Below are positions 1 to 7,860 of a stretch of 46,619 nucleotides of DNA, piece by piece (within the stretch, counting starts at the first letter, position 1; each line of letters begins with the position of its first letter). The stretch is taken from positions 1-46,619 of the forward strand of contig CANTDX010000023.1 of NCBI GenBank assembly GCA_947652615.1. Direction: 5' to 3'. The notes under the pieces are model-generated. The model was given only the letters and a program-made list of their open reading frames with translations. It was not told the origin of the DNA and searched no databases. This DNA comes from an uncultured Dorea sp. (lineage in GTDB: Bacteria; Bacillota; Clostridia; Lachnospirales; Lachnospiraceae). Made by a program: the position numbers and the translations under genes.

Positions 1-318
1 GAAATTATCAATGAAACATACGCCTCTCTACAGACAGAAAAAATGGAGCGTATCTTTGCCATTGAAAAAACTCTGCAAGATTTGACGAAGGAGCCACATA
101 TCCCCGCTGTGGCAGGTGGGCCGGGCCTTAAAACCGCACTGGATATTCTGAATGAAGTGTTGAAGCAAAAAAGTCTGACCCGGACGGACATTGAGGTTCT
201 GATAGAAAAAATCATTGTAGACAAAGACAGAAATGTTGACATTTATTTGAAACACGGTCTCGGCAATCTGTCGGCCTATGATTTTAATACAGAATCGCGG
301 CTTCAAAGGAGAAATTGA
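1..318 (+). CDS. Serine site-specific recombinase, C-terminal end (partial)
   Basis: The reading frame is open from base 1, so the gene begins before the window; only about 105 C-terminal residues are visible. They show the charged helical stretch and the closing pattern of large serine recombinases from integrative elements, in which a segment like LTRTDIEVLIEKIIVD is followed by a short beta strand with YLKHG. These enzymes cut and rejoin DNA through an N-terminal serine, which lies outside the window, and the C-terminal part contacts the attachment site. The gene stops 3 nt into the next, 5'-truncated gene, as expected when the integrase sits at the very end of its element. The family call is from pattern memory. 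The catalytic domain cannot be checked here. Confidence 0.75.
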   Translation, partial: EIINETYASLQTEKMERIFAIEKTLQDLTKEPHIPAVAGGPGLKTALDILNEVLKQKSLTRTDIEVLIEKIIVDKDRNVDIYLKHGLGNLSAYDFNTESRLQRRN

Positions 319-926
319 CGTGTGTGGAAAACAGGTTCATCATGCTGGGGCAGACTGGCGGTATGCCGGAGATGGTATTTGAATATATCCTGAAGCAGCA
401 GGGCATCGATCCGGCCAAGGATGTAAGCATCGACCAGAGCATCGACTTTGGTTCCACTGCCGCTGCATTTGCTGAAAATCAGGGGGACTTCACGGTTGAA
501 TTCGAGCCTGGAGCGACGAATCTTGAAAAAGAAGGTAAGGGATATGTTGTCGCGTCTCTTGGCACCGACAGCGGCTATGTACCGTACACCGCATTTTCGG
601 CGAAGCAGAGCTATATCAATGACAACCCGGAAGTGATCCAGGGATTCACCAATGCGCTTCAGAAGGGTATGGACTACGTGCAGGCACATACTCCGGAAGA
701 GATCGCAGCCATCATTGCACCGCAGTTTAAGGAGACGGACCAGGATACCATCACTACGATCGTGACGCGTTATTACGATCAGGATACCTGGAAAGAAGAT
801 CTGGTCTTTGAAGAAGAGAGCTTCAACCTTCTGCAGGATATCCTTGAGGATGCCGGGGAACTGGCGAAACGCGCGCCCTATGAGAAGCTTGTGACCACAG
901 AATTCGCCAAGGAAGCAGCAAAATAG
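315..926 (+). pseudogene. ABC transporter solute-binding protein (SsuA/NMT1-like), 5' part missing
   Basis: The product resembles the C-terminal two thirds of periplasmic-binding-like lipoproteins for sulfonate, nitrate, thiamine precursor or similar ligands. It has the GQTGGMPEMVFEYIL segment, then a lobe with DFGSTAAAFAENQGDFTVEFEP and a VPYTAFSAKQSY segment. A normal protein is about 320-340 residues with a lipoprotein signal; here about 203 residues remain, with no signal peptide or lipobox. The only starts are TTG at 315 or ATG at 342, neither with a proper ribosome-binding site. The missing N-terminal part presumably lies beyond the integrated element to the left. It is therefore called an interrupted gene. 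The ligand is unknown. No partner permease or ATPase is visible downstream. Confidence 0.75.
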
Positions 927-940
927 AGTATATTTACAAA

Positions 941-976
941 GCCGAAAGAGCCAAAGACAGTTCTTTCGGCTTTTTT
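941..976 (+). terminator. Rho-independent terminator
   Basis: A perfect 9-bp stem, GCCGAAAGA with TCTTTCGGC around a 12-nt loop, is followed by TTTTTT. It lies 14 nt after the solute-binding gene stop and closes that transcription unit. Confidence 0.9.
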
Positions 977-1034
977 GTAATGAGTGCAGTCTTGTCAGGC
1001 AACAGCTAAATTTTTCTTATCCTGTCGAAATATC

Positions 1035-1063
1035 TTGAGCGGGTATTCTTGTTTTGATATAAT
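1035..1063 (+). promoter_or_regulatory. Sigma-A-like promoter for the hydrogenase-sensor gene
   Basis: TTGAGC at 1035-1040 and TATAAT at 1058-1063 are separated by 17 nt, with a TG extended -10 (TGATATAAT). The start codon at 1094 lies 31 nt downstream with AGGAGG between. Confidence 0.7.
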
Positions 1064-1093
1064 TAGGGCAGTAATCTTACAGGAGGCGAGAAG

Positions 1094-2806
1094 ATGCGGG
1101 TAATTGATTTTAGAGATGCAAGCTGCAGGCATTGCTACAAGTGTGTGCGCAACTGCGAGGTGAAGGCGATCTCGGTTGAGAACGAGCAGGCACACATTAT
1201 GAAGGACCACTGTATTAACTGCGGACACTGTCTGGAGGTCTGTCCGCAGAATGCGAAGACATTTGCAAGCGATATGGATCATGTGAAGGGGTATCTGAAG
1301 CAGGGGATGAAGGTGATCATCTCCATAGCCCCATCCTACTTAGGAGTATTGGAATACGACAGGCCGGGGCAGGTCGTGGATGCGCTCAAGCGTCTGGGCT
1401 TCTATGAGGTCCGAGAGACGGCGGAGGGTGCGGCGCTTGTCACGGCGGAGTATGGGAAGCTCCTGTTAGAAGGACAGATGACCAATATCATCACCACATG
1501 CTGTCCCAGTGTCAATGACCTGATCGAGAAATATTATCCCTCTCTCGTATCTATGATGGCGCCGGTGGTGTCGCCTATGGTTGCACACGGCCGCCTGATC
1601 AAGAGCATCTACGGCGAGGATGTGAAGGTGGTATTCTTAGGGCCGTGTATTGCGAAGAAGGAAGAGGCGATCGGAGATGAGCGTGTGAGGGGAGCGATCG
1701 ACGCAATCCTGACATTTGAAGAGATCACCAGATGGTGGGCGGCGGAAGGAATCGATATCCATCACTGTGACGATCTGCCGGTGGGCAATCCAAGCCCCAG
1801 GGTGAATCAGCTCTATCCGATCAGCGGCGGAGTGATCCAGTCTGTTGCGGCCGGGACAGAAGGGGATCCTTACTATAAAGTACATATCGACGGTCTTAAG
1901 AGCTGTATGGAATTATTCACAGAATTGGAGAAGGGCGAGATCAAGAACTGTTTCTTTGAGGTGAATGTCTGCGAGGGCGGATGTATCAAGGGACCGGCTT
2001 CCGACAAATGGCAGCAGTCGCAGGTCCGTGCGAAGATGGATATTGAGAAGCAGGTATTGCACAGAGAAGAGGCAGAGGGAATTGACGGCAGGAGTCTGAA
2101 CCTGCATAAGGTATTTATCGACCGTCATGTTGTGGATAAGCAGCCGTCCGAGCAGGAGATGCAGGCGGTTCTGCATGCCATGGGCAAATACACGAAAGAG
2201 GACGAGCTGAACTGCGGCGCCTGCGGGTATGCGACCTGCCGTGCGAAAGCAGCGGCGGTATTCCAGAAGAAGGCTGAGATCGGCATGTGTCTTCCCTATG
2301 CGCTTGCCCAGGCAGAGTCCATGTCGAATATCGTGATGGATGTGACGCCCAGCATGATCATGATCATTGGCAAGGATATGCGGATCTGGGAGTGCAACAA
2401 GAAGGCTATGGAGATGTTGGGAGTATCACGGGAGGAAGCGCTGGAGCGCTATATCTTTGAATTCATAGACGACAGTGATATCGCGGAAGTTCTTGCGACT
2501 AAGGAGCAGATCATCCACAAGAAGCTGAGCCTGGATACCGTGAAGCTTAAGGTGGTGGAGACGATCATCTATATTGACAGCCTGGAGTCTGTTCTTGTGA
2601 CTTATCAGGATATTACGAAGGAAGAGAAGGCCAAAGAGCAGCATTATAACCTGAAGATGGAGACGGTTGAGATGGCGCAGAAGGTCATTGATAAGCAGAT
2701 GATGGTTGCCCAGGAGATTGCCGGGCTCTTAGGAGAGACGACGGCGGAGACGAAGGTAACCTTATCGAAGCTTCGTGATTCGATTCTGTTTGAAGAGGAA
2801 GAATAA
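1094..2806 (+). CDS. Sensory [FeFe]-hydrogenase-like protein with ferredoxin, Fe-S and PAS domains
   Basis: 570 residues. Order: two 4Fe-4S ferredoxin motifs (C11-C14-C17-C21 and C40-C43-C46-C50), the hydrogenase H-cluster domain (about 65-300), a second Fe-S domain (C374, C377, C382, C399; CGACGYATC) and a PAS domain (about 405-510) with a helical tail. All H-cluster ligand cysteines are visible: TTCCP (C136, C137), GPCIAKKEE (C185) and VCEGGC (C293, C297). The flanking residues differ from catalytic enzymes (TSCCPxW, MPCxxKK, MACxGGC). C136 sits where catalytic enzymes have their proton-relay cysteine. A C-terminal PAS domain and a phosphatase gene 2 nt downstream fit the sensory class (HydS-like) rather than bulk hydrogen turnover. 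H2 or redox sensing is inference. Start ATG has AGGAGG 8 nt upstream. Confidence 0.85.
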   Translation: MRVIDFRDASCRHCYKCVRNCEVKAISVENEQAHIMKDHCINCGHCLEVCPQNAKTFASDMDHVKGYLKQGMKVIISIAPSYLGVLEYDRPGQVVDALKRLGFYEVRETAEGAALVTAEYGKLLLEGQMTNIITTCCPSVNDLIEKYYPSLVSMMAPVVSPMVAHGRLIKSIYGEDVKVVFLGPCIAKKEEAIGDERVRGAIDAILTFEEITRWWAAEGIDIHHCDDLPVGNPSPRVNQLYPISGGVIQSVAAGTEGDPYYKVHIDGLKSCMELFTELEKGEIKNCFFEVNVCEGGCIKGPASDKWQQSQVRAKMDIEKQVLHREEAEGIDGRSLNLHKVFIDRHVVDKQPSEQEMQAVLHAMGKYTKEDELNCGACGYATCRAKAAAVFQKKAEIGMCLPYALAQAESMSNIVMDVTPSMIMIIGKDMRIWECNKKAMEMLGVSREEALERYIFEFIDDSDIAEVLATKEQIIHKKLSLDTVKLKVVETIIYIDSLESVLVTYQDITKEEKAKEQHYNLKMETVEMAQKVIDKQMMVAQEIAGLLGETTAETKVTLSKLRDSILFEEEE

Positions 2807-2808
2807 TT

Positions 2809-3981
2809 ATGAGTGTGAGTGTAGATATATCCTGGAAGAGCCTGAATAAGCACGGAGAAGAGCTGTGCGGGGACAAGGTAGAGATACTTAAGACGAAGGA
2901 TTCACAGATCGTGATCCTGGCGGACGGGATGGGAAGCGGAGTCAAGGCGAATATCCTGGCGACGCTGACATCTAAGATACTGGGTACCATGTTTCTGGAG
3001 GGGGCGGCGATAGAGTCCTGTGTTGAGACCATCGCAAAGACACTGCCGGTCTGCAAGGTGAGAGAGGTTGCCTATGCGACCTTCAGTATCCTGCAGATCT
3101 TCCACAACGGAGAAGCTTATCTGGTCGAATTCGACAACCCACAGTGTATCTTCGTAAGAGACGGCAAGATCGTGGATTATCCATACCAGGAGAGATTGAT
3201 CGAGGGGAAGAATATTCGGGAATATCGATTCCAGGTGCGGCTCAAGGATTGTTTCGTGCTGATGAGCGACGGAGTGATCTGGGCCGGCGAGGGTGAATTG
3301 ATGAATCTGGGGTGGACCTGGAAGGATATGGCGGACTATACGCTGAAATGTACGAAGCAGACATTGTCTGCATCCCGGCTTGCGGCGATGTTAAGCCAGC
3401 TATGCGACGATCTGTACGGCAACAAGCCGGGGGATGATACGACGGTGGCGGTTGCGCGGGTGATCGAGCGCCGGATTGTCAATATATTTACCGGGCCGCC
3501 GACGCATAAGGAGGATGACGAACGCGTTGTCCGTGATCTTATGAAGCAGGAAGGGCTTAAGGTAGTCTGCGGCGGCACCAGCGCCAATATCACGTCAAGA
3601 GTATTGAAAAGAGAGATCGTGACTTCCGTGAATTATGCGGATCCCACTGTTCCGCCGACCGCGGCGATCGAAGGATTGGATCTTGTGACGGAGGGGGTAC
3701 TGACCATAGGGAAATCGCTGGGCCTTCTCAGACGCTATGAGCAGGACGAATTCGACGAGGCCTTCTTTGATGAACTGGATGCGGATAACGGTGCATCGAA
3801 GCTTGCGAAGCTGATCATCGAGGAGTGTACACAGTTGAATCTATTCGTTGGAAAGGCAATGAATGTGGCACATAAGAATTCGAATCTGCCTTTTGATCTG
3901 AGTGTCAGGATGAATCTGGTAGAGCAGTTGAAGGAATGCGCAGAGCATCTGGGGAAGACGGTGAACGTAAAATATTATTGA
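2809..3981 (+). CDS. SpoIIE-family PP2C-type phosphatase
   Basis: 390 residues. The N-terminal 220 or so form a SpoIIE/PP2C phosphatase domain with the metal-binding motifs ADGMGSG (38-44), SDGV (153-156) and GDDTT (208-212). The remaining 170 residues form a partner domain I do not recognise, starting around IVNIFTGPP. There is no transmembrane segment, so it should be cytoplasmic. It starts 2 nt after the hydrogenase-sensor stop, so the two are almost certainly cotranscribed and translationally coupled. In this family the phosphatase removes phosphate from serine or threonine of a signalling partner, often an anti-sigma antagonist. No such partner gene is seen nearby, so the target is unknown. 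The stop codon overlaps the promoter of the following gene. Confidence 0.88.
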   Translation: MSVSVDISWKSLNKHGEELCGDKVEILKTKDSQIVILADGMGSGVKANILATLTSKILGTMFLEGAAIESCVETIAKTLPVCKVREVAYATFSILQIFHNGEAYLVEFDNPQCIFVRDGKIVDYPYQERLIEGKNIREYRFQVRLKDCFVLMSDGVIWAGEGELMNLGWTWKDMADYTLKCTKQTLSASRLAAMLSQLCDDLYGNKPGDDTTVAVARVIERRIVNIFTGPPTHKEDDERVVRDLMKQEGLKVVCGGTSANITSRVLKREIVTSVNYADPTVPPTAAIEGLDLVTEGVLTIGKSLGLLRRYEQDEFDEAFFDELDADNGASKLAKLIIEECTQLNLFVGKAMNVAHKNSNLPFDLSVRMNLVEQLKECAEHLGKTVNVKYY

Positions 3982-4006
3982 CGGGCATACAGATATCCCA
4001 TATAAT
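3978..4006 (+). promoter_or_regulatory. Sigma-A-like promoter overlapping the SpoIIE-type stop codon
   Basis: TTGACG at 3978-3983 contains the TGA stop of the upstream gene. TATAAT lies at 4001-4006 after a 17-nt spacer. It would drive the FIST gene at 4053 separately from the hydrogenase/phosphatase pair. Confidence 0.7.
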
Positions 4007-4052
4007 ATACACAGATTTTCGATATATTTAAGGAAAGAGCGAGGATTACATA

Positions 4053-5108
4053 ATGAGACAGTTTTTTGGAAAAAGCCAAAGTGGAATATTAAAAGAAGCA
4101 GTCCGCGGGATCAGTAACCCGCAGCTTCTTATGCTGATGTCTAACGGCGATCAGTTTGAAGCGCATGTCAGGGAACTGGAGGAGATATTTCCCGGAGTTC
4201 CAAGTATTGGCTGTATCGGGATGAGCTATGATACGAAAGTAGTGGAGAAAGGAGTAGGCGTGATCGCATTCTCAGACGGAGTGAATGTGGCGGTGAATGT
4301 ATTGGAGGAAGCATCCGTCATGCCTGTCAAATATATCGAACGGCTGGAGAAGGATGTAGCCAGTGTGAAAGGCTCCCATAATGATACCATTTGTATTGAT
4401 TTCTGTTCGGGAAATGATGCCTGTGTATTGACAACGATCTATTCTGTTCTGAAACGCAGAGATATTTCCCTGGTCGGCGGGACCGGTGATGCGGGCAAGG
4501 TATCTGCCAATGGGCGGATTTATGAAGATGCGGTGGCCTACGCGCTGGTTAAGAACCAGAACGGCAGAGTGAAGGCCTACAAAGAGAACATTTACCATCA
4601 GATGAAGAATCATCGGTTTATCGCTTCCCAGACGGATAAGGCCAACTACGTGATCGGCGCTCTGAACGGCAGGCCGGCAAGGCAGGTCTATCAGGATATT
4701 CTTCATGTGACAGAGCAAGAGATTACGACACGGACTTTCCAGAATCCGTTCGGCAAGCTGAACGGAGACGATATCTGTATCGTATCGATCAAGGAAGTGA
4801 AGGGCGACGCACTGACTTGTTTCAGACAGGTCAATGATTCGGACGTCCTGGTTTTGCTGGAGCTTGGTGATTACAGGGCGATCGTCAATGATACGATCCG
4901 CATGATAAAGCAGGATTTTTCGAAAATATCAGCGGTATTTTCAGTAAATTGCCTCTTCCGGTATTTGTTGTTTACACAGAATAACTATATGCAGGAGTAT
5001 CTGAACGAGATGGGAAGGCTGGGGAATCATGCAGGCCTTGTAGGATACGGAGAGCATTATAATAATCGTTTTGTCAATCAGTCTATGACTTGTGTGGTAT
5101 TTGAATAG
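4053..5108 (+). CDS. FIST-domain sensory protein
   Basis: 351 residues with FIST_N (about 20-220) and FIST_C (about 220-345) character. Supporting segments are the early PSIGCIGMSYD, the central SLVGGTGDAGK and the late SAVFSVNCLFRYLLF. FIST domains are cytoplasmic small-ligand sensors, proposed to bind amino acids or similar molecules, and usually neighbour chemotaxis or other signalling genes. Here the next gene, 11 nt downstream, is a chemotaxis-type signalling protein, which fits a sensor and output pair. ATG 4053 is preceded by GAGGA. No membrane segment or signal peptide is seen. The ligand is not predictable from the sequence. Confidence 0.85.
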   Translation: MRQFFGKSQSGILKEAVRGISNPQLLMLMSNGDQFEAHVRELEEIFPGVPSIGCIGMSYDTKVVEKGVGVIAFSDGVNVAVNVLEEASVMPVKYIERLEKDVASVKGSHNDTICIDFCSGNDACVLTTIYSVLKRRDISLVGGTGDAGKVSANGRIYEDAVAYALVKNQNGRVKAYKENIYHQMKNHRFIASQTDKANYVIGALNGRPARQVYQDILHVTEQEITTRTFQNPFGKLNGDDICIVSIKEVKGDALTCFRQVNDSDVLVLLELGDYRAIVNDTIRMIKQDFSKISAVFSVNCLFRYLLFTQNNYMQEYLNEMGRLGNHAGLVGYGEHYNNRFVNQSMTCVVFE

Positions 5109-5119
5109 GGGGTAAAAGC

Positions 5120-6064
5120 ATGTTTTGGAAAAGGAATAAGCAGGAGGTCCGTACGGCATCCGAGAATGAGAATAACCTGTATCCGATACTGCACGTGATG
5201 GGCAGTCTGAAGGATTATCATAAAGAGATGGTTCAAAAGGAAGTAGATTCTCTGTGGGAGCTGAATGAGATCGGGAATTCTTTTGGTACGGTAGTCAGAG
5301 AGGGCGAGGAGTTTCAGGGTCGGCTTCTGGATTTTGGAGATCATTTCTCCAGCATCGAGCAGGTTTCCGGAGAATTTGTGACGGTGAAGGATACGATTAC
5401 CGAATCGGTGAGCCGCGCGCAGGGCAGAGTGGAGGAATTAAGAAGCAGCTCTGAGCAGGTTGCGGCACATTTCAGCGAGATGGAGAATACCTTTGAAGAT
5501 CTGCAGAAAGCAGTAGAGAGGATTAAGAGATGTACGGATAAGATCATCTCTATCGCCGACCAGACGAATATTCTTGCCATCAACGCTTCCATAGAGGCTG
5601 CACGGGCCGGCGAGCAGGGCAAGGGATTCGCGGTAGTGGCGGTAGAGGTGAAGAAGCTGGCTGACGAGATCAAGGACCTGACCGGTGAAGTAGACTTGGG
5701 TATCCAGGAGGTAGAGAAGGGAACGGACCAGCTTAACAGCAGTATCACGACTTCTGAGAGCGCGTTGGGAGAGAGCCTTAACAAGGTGCAGGAGACTTAT
5801 GAGATGTTCGATGAGATCACACAGTCTGCGGAGGGGGCGACCGGCGTACACACGGAGATCTCCGGCGTGATCGACCAGTCCAAGTCGGCCCTGCAAGTTC
5901 TGTGCGGCTTCTTTGACCAGATCAAGAATCAGTATCAGGATGTTGTCCGGCATATTAACAAGGCCGGGAAGCTTGGAACGACGAAGAGTACCATGTTCGA
6001 GGATGTGGATAATATGCTGTCCCAGATTCCGCCGATTGTGAAGGATTATACTTCTGTGAAGTAA
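5120..6064 (+). CDS. Soluble methyl-accepting chemotaxis-type signalling protein
   Basis: 314 residues, largely helical coiled coil. The conserved hairpin tip of the MCP signalling domain is present around residues 147-182 (ADQTNILAINASIEAARAGE, then GKGFAVVAVEVKKLADE), which is where CheA and CheW dock. There are no transmembrane segments, no HAMP domain and no recognisable periplasmic sensor, so it is a cytoplasmic receptor that must take its input from a partner, probably the FIST protein encoded 11 nt upstream. The start has a GGGGG ribosome-binding site. No cheA, cheW or flagellar gene lies in the window, so the output could be chemotaxis elsewhere in the genome or another MCP-linked process. 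Confidence 0.85.
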   Translation: MFWKRNKQEVRTASENENNLYPILHVMGSLKDYHKEMVQKEVDSLWELNEIGNSFGTVVREGEEFQGRLLDFGDHFSSIEQVSGEFVTVKDTITESVSRAQGRVEELRSSSEQVAAHFSEMENTFEDLQKAVERIKRCTDKIISIADQTNILAINASIEAARAGEQGKGFAVVAVEVKKLADEIKDLTGEVDLGIQEVEKGTDQLNSSITTSESALGESLNKVQETYEMFDEITQSAEGATGVHTEISGVIDQSKSALQVLCGFFDQIKNQYQDVVRHINKAGKLGTTKSTMFEDVDNMLSQIPPIVKDYTSVK

Positions 6065-6098
6065 TTAGTTTCTAGGAATTCAAAGGTGGTGAAGACGG

Positions 6099-7790
6099 GT
6101 GAAGCCAATTAGTATAGGAAGACAGAGTTTTGCGGCTATACGTGAAGAGGATTGTTTTTATATCGATAAGACTGACTTTATTAAAGAATGGTGGGAATCC
6201 CAGGATGATGTGACGCTGATTACCCGGCCGCGCAGATTTGGAAAAACTTTGAATATGAATATGTTGGAATGTTTTTTTTCTACGCAGTTTGCAAACCGGG
6301 GAGATCTGTTTGAAGGGCTTTCAATCTGGTCGGATGAGAAATACAGAAAGATGCAGGGAACATATCCGGTAATTACACTTACGTTTGCCGATGTGAAATC
6401 CAATACTTATGAGGCGGCAATCACGCGTATAAAACAGAATTTTACAGAGCTATACAATAATCATGAATTCCTTCTTGAAGGCAATTTGCTGAACGAAAAA
6501 GAGAAAGAACAATTTGCGGCGGTGAAGCCGGATATGAGGAATGTCGATGCAGAAGTTGCAATCCGTGCGTTGACAGGATATCTAAGCCGTTATTATGGGA
6601 AGAGAGTGATCATATTACTAGATGAATATGATACGCCTTTGCAGGAAGCATATATCGGCGGATATTGGGAAGAGATGGCTGCTTTCATAAGAAGTCTATT
6701 TAATGTGACCTTTAAGACGAATCCACACTTGAGTCGAGCGATCCTGACGGGGATTACAAGAGTAAGTAAAGAGTCTATTTTCTCGGATCTTAATAATCTG
6801 GAAGTTGTTACGACTACATCGGATGCTTATGCTGCGATGTTTGGTTTTACAGAAGAGGAAGTCTTTGCAGCATTAGAAGAGGCAGGTATGTCTGATCAGA
6901 AGGAAGAAGTAAAAGCCTGGTATGATGGATTTACCTTTGGGAAATATCATGGGATCTATAATCCGTGGTCGATTACTAATTTCCTGGATAAGAAAAAATA
7001 TTCGGCATATTGGGCAGACAGCAGTTCGAATGCCCTGGTAAATACATTGATTCAGACGGGAAGCACGGATACGAAGAAGAAGATGGAAGATTTGTTGGCG
7101 GGCGGAAGTATCTGGACCGGGTTGGATGAGCAGATCATATATAAACAGTTGGATGGGAACGAAGAAGCGATCTGGAGTCTGCTTCTTGCAAGCGGATATA
7201 TGAAGGTAGAATCATATTGTGTTCACCCGAGAACGAAGATTCCAAGGTATGAACTGAAGATAACGAATTTTGAAGTGCTCCTTATGTTTGAAAATATGAT
7301 TCGCTTGTGGTTTGGCGGCAGGGATACAAAGTACCAGGATTTTGTGAAAGCCTTGCTGGCGGGCGATCTGAACGCGATGAATCATTATATGAATAAGATT
7401 GCTCTTGCTACATTCAGTTTTTTTGATACAGGTAATAAGCCATCTGAACGGACAGAGCCAGAAAGATTTTATCATGGTTTCGTGTTGGGATTGATGGTGG
7501 ACAGACGGGATGATTATGTTGTTCTGTCGAACCGTGAGAGCGGTTATGGGCGTTATGATGTGATAATGGAACCAATTGATCCGTCTGACAGCAGACTGCC
7601 TGCCATTATCATAGAGTTTAAGGTATATGATCCTGGCTCGGAAGATTCGTTGGAGGATACGGTTAGAGTTGCTCATGCGCAGATCTTGAAAAAGGGGTAT
7701 GATGCCAGCCTGATAAGTAAGGGTGTTGGACAAGACCGGATCCGGCATTACGGGTTTGCTTTTGAAGGAAAAAAGGTGTTGATCGGATAA
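6099..7790 (+). CDS. PF09820-type AAA-ATPase with C-terminal PD-(D/E)XK nuclease-like domain (copy 1)
   Basis: 563 residues, GTG start with AAGGTGG upstream. The N-terminal part is the AAA-ATPase-like domain: the opening PISIGRQSFAAIREEDCFYI, Walker A TRPRRFGKT (42-50) and Walker B VIILLDEYD (170-178). The C-terminal 100 or so residues carry a PD-(D/E)XK-type core, with D487 in GRYDVIM and the E506-F-K508 motif in IIIEFKVYD. The family is present in many copies in gut Firmicutes and Bacteroidetes and has no settled function; a role in defence, DNA processing or selfish maintenance is speculation. The active-site residues look intact. It follows the MCP gene by 34 nt in the same direction and may be read through from it. 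Two related genes lie at 31569-33197 and 34191-35765. Confidence 0.88.
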   Translation: MKPISIGRQSFAAIREEDCFYIDKTDFIKEWWESQDDVTLITRPRRFGKTLNMNMLECFFSTQFANRGDLFEGLSIWSDEKYRKMQGTYPVITLTFADVKSNTYEAAITRIKQNFTELYNNHEFLLEGNLLNEKEKEQFAAVKPDMRNVDAEVAIRALTGYLSRYYGKRVIILLDEYDTPLQEAYIGGYWEEMAAFIRSLFNVTFKTNPHLSRAILTGITRVSKESIFSDLNNLEVVTTTSDAYAAMFGFTEEEVFAALEEAGMSDQKEEVKAWYDGFTFGKYHGIYNPWSITNFLDKKKYSAYWADSSSNALVNTLIQTGSTDTKKKMEDLLAGGSIWTGLDEQIIYKQLDGNEEAIWSLLLASGYMKVESYCVHPRTKIPRYELKITNFEVLLMFENMIRLWFGGRDTKYQDFVKALLAGDLNAMNHYMNKIALATFSFFDTGNKPSERTEPERFYHGFVLGLMVDRRDDYVVLSNRESGYGRYDVIMEPIDPSDSRLPAIIIEFKVYDPGSEDSLEDTVRVAHAQILKKGYDASLISKGVGQDRIRHYGFAFEGKKVLIG

Positions 7791-7803
7791 TAATAATGGA
7801 TTG

Positions 7804-7852
7804 AAAAAGCCTCATGAAGGGGAACACAACGTCCCTTCACAGAGGCTTTTTT
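7804..7852. terminator. Bidirectional terminator between convergent genes
   Basis: A run of A's, GCCTC plus TGAAGGG pairing with CCCTTCA plus GAGGC around a short loop with a small internal bulge, then TTTTTT. It works in both directions and ends the ATPase gene on the plus strand and aroA on the minus strand. Confidence 0.88.
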
Positions 7853-7860
7853 ATCCGATA

